NCBI GenBank assembly: GCA_002633005.1
Contig: NMRA01000148.1
Location: 456,259 to 520,258 of the forward strand
Direction of reading: 5' to 3'
DNA from: Phoronis australis
Taxonomy: Eukaryota; Phoronida; Phoronidae
Length of the DNA stretch: 64,000 nucleotides
Shown one piece after another: positions 59,139-64,000 of this stretch; position 1 is the stretch's first letter; each line of letters starts with the position of its first letter. The notes below the pieces were generated by a model. It was given only the letters and a program-made list of their open reading frames with translations, ran no database searches and was not told the origin of the DNA. The translations under genes were made by a program, and so were the position numbers.

Positions 59139-62100
59139 GTAAGTCGTATTTTGGTGAACAAAAATTTTCTTTCGTTTATTCCAATAGGATTCCACTTTGC
59201 GACCACTCTCAAGTGCGTGAACCATCACACTTAACATTAACGGGTGATTAGGCAAGATCTAGCTAGACTGCTGCCACCTGTGAGACAATTCATAGTTTTC
59301 ACCTGGTGCTCAATTCAACACTTATTAATATTTTGTTTATAAATTCTGAATATACTCAAATTTATCAGAAAATGTCTCTTTGTTATTAATACTGAACTTT
59401 CATATTTTCGGAAAATTGGCCCATGTATTGTCACATTGATGACCAGTTATAGCTAGAGATGTCTTCTGCTGGAGCAAATAATCACCTTGACAACGCGCAT
59501 GCTGGCCTCATTGCGAGCTCCATTTACCAAACTGAGGGAAGTGAAATTTGTAGTTGCGTAAGAGTAAGATAATACACGGTAGTGTTGACTTTGGTAGGTT
59601 GTTTAAGTCAAGTTAAATGGTTCTTGTTCATGGCAACATGATCACACCAATACTTTTTGTTATGTTAACGAGAGTACCTATTTGCCTTTGTGTGCAATAT
59701 TTAATAGAAATGTCAATATTTGGCACAGATTCAACAATTCAACAATAAATTTTAGCATAATGCACAACTTTTACCCAGACCAAACACTGCAAGGTGATTC
59801 CGAACTTACTACATCACATGCTCGGTTTCACTATGACATGAATGTTCGACCCACATCTATTGAAATGTTTATTTCACTTAAAACTGTTAAGGTGTGTACC
59901 TGTCAAACTTCATGATGTACTGTCACGTTTCATCAAATAACTGTTTTACTGTTCATATTCTAGCCATACTTATTTTAATAATTCTTGATGACTGAAAAAT
60001 CTTAATTCATGCTGTGAAATGTTTGTCCATGTGATCGCCATTTTTGTGAAAATTGTCATTTTTGCCTTGCAATTTTAAAGAGAAGTTATGAATAGAAATA
60101 GAAAATAAAAATAAAGTTTTAAACGATTTATAAATATTTCATTTTAAAAGATCACAATGACCAGAAATTTTGTTTAAAGTAGTCTCAAACTTTTCTGTGT
60201 TTCAGTTGGAAGGTTTGTATCTGAGGATCGCTTACCACACTTGCTGTTTTATGGACCTCCGGGTACTGGCAAAACCAGCACGATTTTAGCTGTAGCCAAA
60301 CAAATCTATTGGCCAAAAGAGTTCAATTCTATGGTCCTAGAGGTATGTAAGATATGTATGGTTTGTCTGTATTTACTTAATTTACTGATAAAATCTCATT
60401 TTGTCCTTTCAGGAAGATTGCAACCATTTTACAAACGGGCAGTGACCAGTATTGAATGGATAGGTCTAGTAATGCTTAATATAATTATGTTAAAGTTATC
60501 TGCAAATTTTATCGGTTGGTTATCAGGCTGAGGTTACAACACGTTCTATGCCAGCAGAATAAAAATTCTTAATTAACGTGTAGTTTGTTATTTGTTGTGT
60601 AAATGTGTTAATCCACATTTGGAGTTAATTTCCAAGGAAAGGTAATTAGTATTGTTTCAATGACTTGTGTTGCAGCTCAATGCGTCTGATGACAGAGGTA
60701 TTGGGATTGTGCGCAATCAGATACTCAGCTTTGCCAGCACAAGGACAATTTTCAAGTAAGAATTCAACATGTCTTGTTATCTTATGTTGAAAATAAAAAG
60801 ATTTTAATCAAAAACTGTAAAGTAAGGAAAAATAAAAAAGTGATTCCAAGGTGCGGATGCTTTGGATATCGAACAGTTCCCACTTCCACCTGTTTACTTC
60901 CTGTAGTATTTTCATGGTGACCTGTGATTTTTAGCACGTCACCGAACAAAACGTGAAGTAGCACTAACAACCTGTATTTCGCCAAATAAGGCTCTGAATT
61001 CTTTTGGCGATGGTTGTCTTAATTTGATCAACAAAAGTAAACAATTAGAAAATTTACTTCATTCTTGGTGTTCTTTGTGTAGAACAGATGCCATAAAACT
61101 ATGCTTTGAAGAATGTTCAGTTATTGGGAAAGTTGTACTTGTAGATATTCTTTTTGTTCAAAATAACGTAATAGTTGCTGTAACGCTATCTGGTGAATAG
61201 TTTCAACTTATCACTGCTGTTGTTTCAGTAAAGGTTTCAAGCTGATTATTCTTGATGAAGCAGACGCCATGACTAGAGATGCCCAGAATTCCCTCAGGAG
61301 AGGTCAGTCAACTTCTCATTGTTCTGTGCTGGTTGTCTTGTCATTACAGTGTCACAGACCTTTTTCTTTATTCATTCTCGTGTTAAGAAATACTAAGGTT
61401 CAAATTTGATCAACAAAATCATGTGCCCAAAGTCCTCGCAGCAGTGAAAAATTTGCGACCTTTAAGTAAAATGAAGCAACTGACAGCAACAAACAAAGAA
61501 ATGCATGAAGTCAAAATATGATTATTTCAGTTTTTACTAAAAACAACAACTTAAGTTGTCTATCCAAACCACAAGCCAGGAATAAAAGCTTGTTTTTTTA
61601 GTTATTAGCCTTGAGGTATTGGGAAGATATTCGACAATTTTGTGCACCTGAGGGATACGTGTAAATTTTCTTCCCATAATTATAGAATTGGGCAATTGTT
61701 GCAGAAATTCACTTTGCGTTGAATTTAAGCGTAGTCTGTTTTGATTTCACAACTACCTTCATAGACCGTGTGCCAGTAAAAATCCAATATGCAACTGTCA
61801 GCTTCGACTAATTGTATGGCCTATTATAAACTGCTCCACTCGATCGTAGCATAGACTGGTTGCTTAATCTCAGTTAGAAGGCAGTAGTTCTTACACACGC
61901 TGGCGACTGTTTCAAAGAAAACACCTGAATTATAAAAGAATCATCCTCTATTCTCTCCACATGACCTTTAGAAGAATTCACTGTCCCAAATTGTAGAAAT
62001 CTGCTGTTTAGTAACACCACTTAAAAATTCGAAACTGACAATCTTCTTTTTTAGTAAATGTTGTTTATGTGTGACCCTTGACCCAATGTCAAAAGCAAAT

Positions 62101-62736
62101 AGTTTAATTCAACTGTCCCTGTCAATACAGACATTCAGCAGGTTCCCACAGCTGAAGGTCATATCTACATGCTAACATAATTTGCAATATAATATATAAT
62201 TGGCGCCTCTGAAGTGATTATTAAAATTACGGTAAGTGTTGCTGACTGACTACGCAAATCGATCCATTTCGCAGTGAAAAGCACATGCATTATATTTTGT
62301 TCTCTTAGGCATTAAGTAAAATTTTGTTCCACATTTCAACCTGTTCCTCAGTGCCTGTAACTACTTATATACAGATAGGTTACGTGTCTAGCTTAAAGAG
62401 GCCTAGAATGCAAAGAAATACTAAATGGCATTATTCAAAGCAAATAACTCTGTAGTTGGCGTTGCGAGATGGTACTTTCATCAGGAATTGCTTAAAACTT
62501 ATTTTTGATGAGTTTTCGCGTCCATGGTTCTTTAATCTCAACCATGTGGCAATGAGAAATATAATTTCCTTTGCAGTCATTGAGAAGTACACGGAGAATA
62601 CAAGGTTCTGCATCATCTGTAACTACCTCTCAAAAATTATCCCAGCTCTTCAATCAAGGTGCACCAGGTTTCGCTTTGGTCCACTATCAAAAGACCAGAT
62701 GGTGCCGAGGGTACAACATGTTGTCAGTGAGGAGAA
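59074..62736 (+). CDS. RFC5: Replication factor C subunit 5 (RFC5), partial: five internal exons, 3' half outside window
   Basis: RFC5 is one of the small AAA+ subunits of the RFC clamp loader, which opens PCNA and loads it on primed DNA; it also serves alternative loaders (Rad17, Ctf18, Elg1). Exons: 59074-59138, 60206-60342, 60676-60755, 61229-61302, 62577-62736; all are GT-AG and in phase. They encode [20 protein letters not shown], the Walker A GPPGTGKT (60253-60276), LNASDDRG, the Walker B core LIILDEAD, and sensor/SRC residues in [19 protein letters not shown]. About half of the roughly 340-residue family length is present. The collar domain exons must lie beyond 64000. Close identity to human RFC5 and the subunit-specific [19 protein letters not shown] make confusion with RFC2 or RFC4 unlikely. 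Confidence 0.95.
60206..60342 (+). CDS. RFC5: RFC5 exon with Walker A
   Basis: Acceptor gtttcag, donor gtatgt. Encodes [20 protein letters not shown] and a helix with [16 protein letters not shown]. Confidence 0.96.
60676..60755 (+). CDS. RFC5: RFC5 exon, LNASDDRG segment
   Basis: Acceptor gttgcag, donor gtaaga. Encodes [20 protein letters not shown] and STRTIF, phase-matched to both neighbours. Confidence 0.96.
61229..61302 (+). CDS. RFC5: RFC5 exon with Walker B
   Basis: Acceptor gtttcag, donor gtcagt. Encodes [20 protein letters not shown] followed by SLRR. DEAD is the Walker B acidic box. Confidence 0.96.
62577..62736 (+). CDS. RFC5: RFC5 exon with sensor 1 and SRC motif
   Basis: Acceptor ctttgcag, donor gtgagt. 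Encodes [20 protein letters not shown] and [15 protein letters not shown]. Ser-Arg-Cys carries the arginine finger used between clamp-loader subunits. The frame ends two bases into a Lys codon. Confidence 0.96.
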
Positions 62737-63061
62737 GTGAGTGGCGCTTTGCTGGTCAATCGACTACGATGAATATAATCTTTTTACTTGAAATCGAATT
62801 ATTTTTTAACATTTTCCATTCTACTTTGGTATGAACTATTATTCTGTTATCGAGTATAATGTGGCTCGAGGATGACTATGGTCCTATTTTGCACTTGATG
62901 AACCCAACATTAAAGCTAGACTTTGAATCTAGGGTTATCAAGTGCACAAGTACACAGTGGTTTGCGAAATCCATAATATAATCGAGCACAGATTACATAC
63001 TTACCTTGATTTTGAGGAGAGCGGTAAATGCCATTTTCAAGTTCAATTTTGAGTGAAACGT
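62737..63061 (+). other. RFC5: RFC5 intron segment before the terminal repeat
   Basis: No further RFC5 exon is visible after 62736. The stretch holds a foldback element at about 62832-62998 and otherwise AT-rich sequence. Confidence 0.7.
62832..62998. mobile_element. Foldback MITE-like element
   Basis: Outer arms (TTCTGTTATCGAG and the complement of CTCGATTATATT-like sequence) are imperfect, and an inner pair, TGCACTTGAT at 62890 and ATCAAGTGCA ending at 62946, is near perfect. TA dinucleotides flank the outer ends, which would fit a Tc1/mariner-derived MITE. Lies in an RFC5 intron. Confidence 0.5.
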
Positions 63062-64000
63062 TTTTTTATGCGCCCACATAATTATATGTGGACACATTAT
63101 GCCGTCATCACCGTCCGTCCGTCCGTCCCTCCGGGCGGCGTCCGTCTGGCGTCCGCTGCTTTATCTCCAAAACCCTTTGACATACGTTCATGAAATTTGG
63201 CACATATGTTCCATTCATGAACGGGATGGCATGTGCGAACTTTCGGACGGATCCGACTACCAGTGTGCCCCCTAGTGGCAATTTTAGCTTTTAACGCTTA
63301 CCTTTGTATCTTCAAAAGTCCTGAACAGATTTTCATGAAATTTGGTATGAGATGACGCTATCCTTCCGTTTTCAGATGAATTCGACATAGTATGCGCCAC
63401 CTAGTGGCCATTTTTACTGTTTTCAAGTCTGTATTTTTGCGTCCACCCCTCTATCAACCAAACCGCTCAAAGGATGATTGTGAAAATTGGCATGTATATG
63501 CTTACTATAAAGAGGACAGTTGACAATGATTTTCAGACGATTTGGACTACTGTGGCGCCTCCTAGTGGCAGTTTTTTTTTTGCGCCTATGGCTGTATCTC
63601 CTAAACCGTTCGCAGGATCTTTACGAAATTTAATAAGTGTATTCATATGATGTTATCAACGACTTGTGGACGGATCCGCCTACCAGTGTGCCCCGTAGTG
63701 GCAATTTTATTTTTTTACGTTTACCTCTGTATCTTCACAAGTCCTTAACGGATTTTCATGAAATTTGGTATATAGGCACCTATTAGTGCAATGACGCTAT
63801 CCTCCTGTTTTCGGATGGATTCGACCTAGTTTGCGACACTCAGTGGCCATTATTACTGTTTTTTAGTCTGTTTTTTGGCGTCCACCCCTCTATCAACCAA
63901 ACCGCTCTAAGTATGTTTGTGAAAACTGGCATGTATGTTCTTACTATGAAGAGGACGGTTGACGCTGAATTTCCCATGACTTTGATTACTGTGGTGCCTC
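63062..64000 (+). repeat. Dispersed repeat with CCACATA palindrome, copy 2, internally tandem, runs off the window
   Basis: Starts with the same palindrome (63074-63091), a GTCC simple repeat (63111-63129) and the CATGAAATTTGG block. Internal segments recur about 420-440 bp apart: GTATCTTCAAAAGTCC near 63307 and 63728, and CTATCAACCAAACCGCTC near 63449 and 63890. The end lies outside the window. Confidence 0.75.

Noticed and set aside
1-64000. CRISPR array, operon or bacterial-type system
   Set aside because: The window is intron-rich eukaryotic DNA; the short tandem arrays have no spacers and there are no prokaryotic genes.

Overview
The window is nuclear DNA from an animal. It is AT-rich, its genes are split into short exons by long introns with GT-AG junctions, and it is full of small transposon remnants and minisatellites. 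The proteins resemble vertebrate orthologues closely, but the kinase keeps an ancestral residue lost in vertebrate copies, and the repeats look like those of marine invertebrates. I infer a non-vertebrate metazoan, possibly an invertebrate deuterostome; the phylum cannot be fixed from this sequence alone.

Three protein-coding genes can be rebuilt exon by exon. (1) 4430-10930, plus strand: a complete seven-exon gene for a 263-residue cytosolic protein with a DUF4476-like helical region and a Pro/Gly/Tyr-rich tail. (2) 16922-56130, minus strand: a complete 18-exon gene for Kinase Suppressor of Ras (KSR), 876 residues, with the CA1 N-terminal region, a Pro/Ser/Thr-rich region with the SHESQLG motif, a C1 zinc finger, an FxFP ERK-docking motif and a kinase domain. 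All 18 exons join with matching phases and sum to 877 codons. (3) From about 58 kb, plus strand: replication factor C subunit 5 (RFC5). Five exons carrying Walker A, Walker B and the SRC arginine motif are clear; the 3' half lies beyond the window and the first coding exon is uncertain.

Layout: 1-4429 has no recognised gene. 4.4-11 kb is the DUF4476-like gene. 11-16.9 kb is a convergent intergenic or 3'UTR zone. 16.9-56.1 kb is KSR, with a 13.3-kb first intron. 56.1-58 kb is the head-to-head interval between KSR and RFC5. 58-64 kb is the 5' half of RFC5, ending in a tandem repeat. KSR scaffolds Raf-MEK-ERK signalling and RFC5 is a clamp-loader subunit, so I see no functional link between the neighbours beyond position.

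The most interesting non-genic structure is the mobile-element record. Two elements have CAG-GCTCG-type ends and 5-bp target duplications (2313 bp and 530 bp). One 1.4-kb element has 19-bp inverted ends flanked by TTAA. There is also a spacer-free 120-bp palindrome, a foldback element, a diverged ~430-bp tandem duplication that carries a perfect DR1 nuclear-receptor half-site pair in each unit, and several 24-33-bp minisatellites inside KSR introns.
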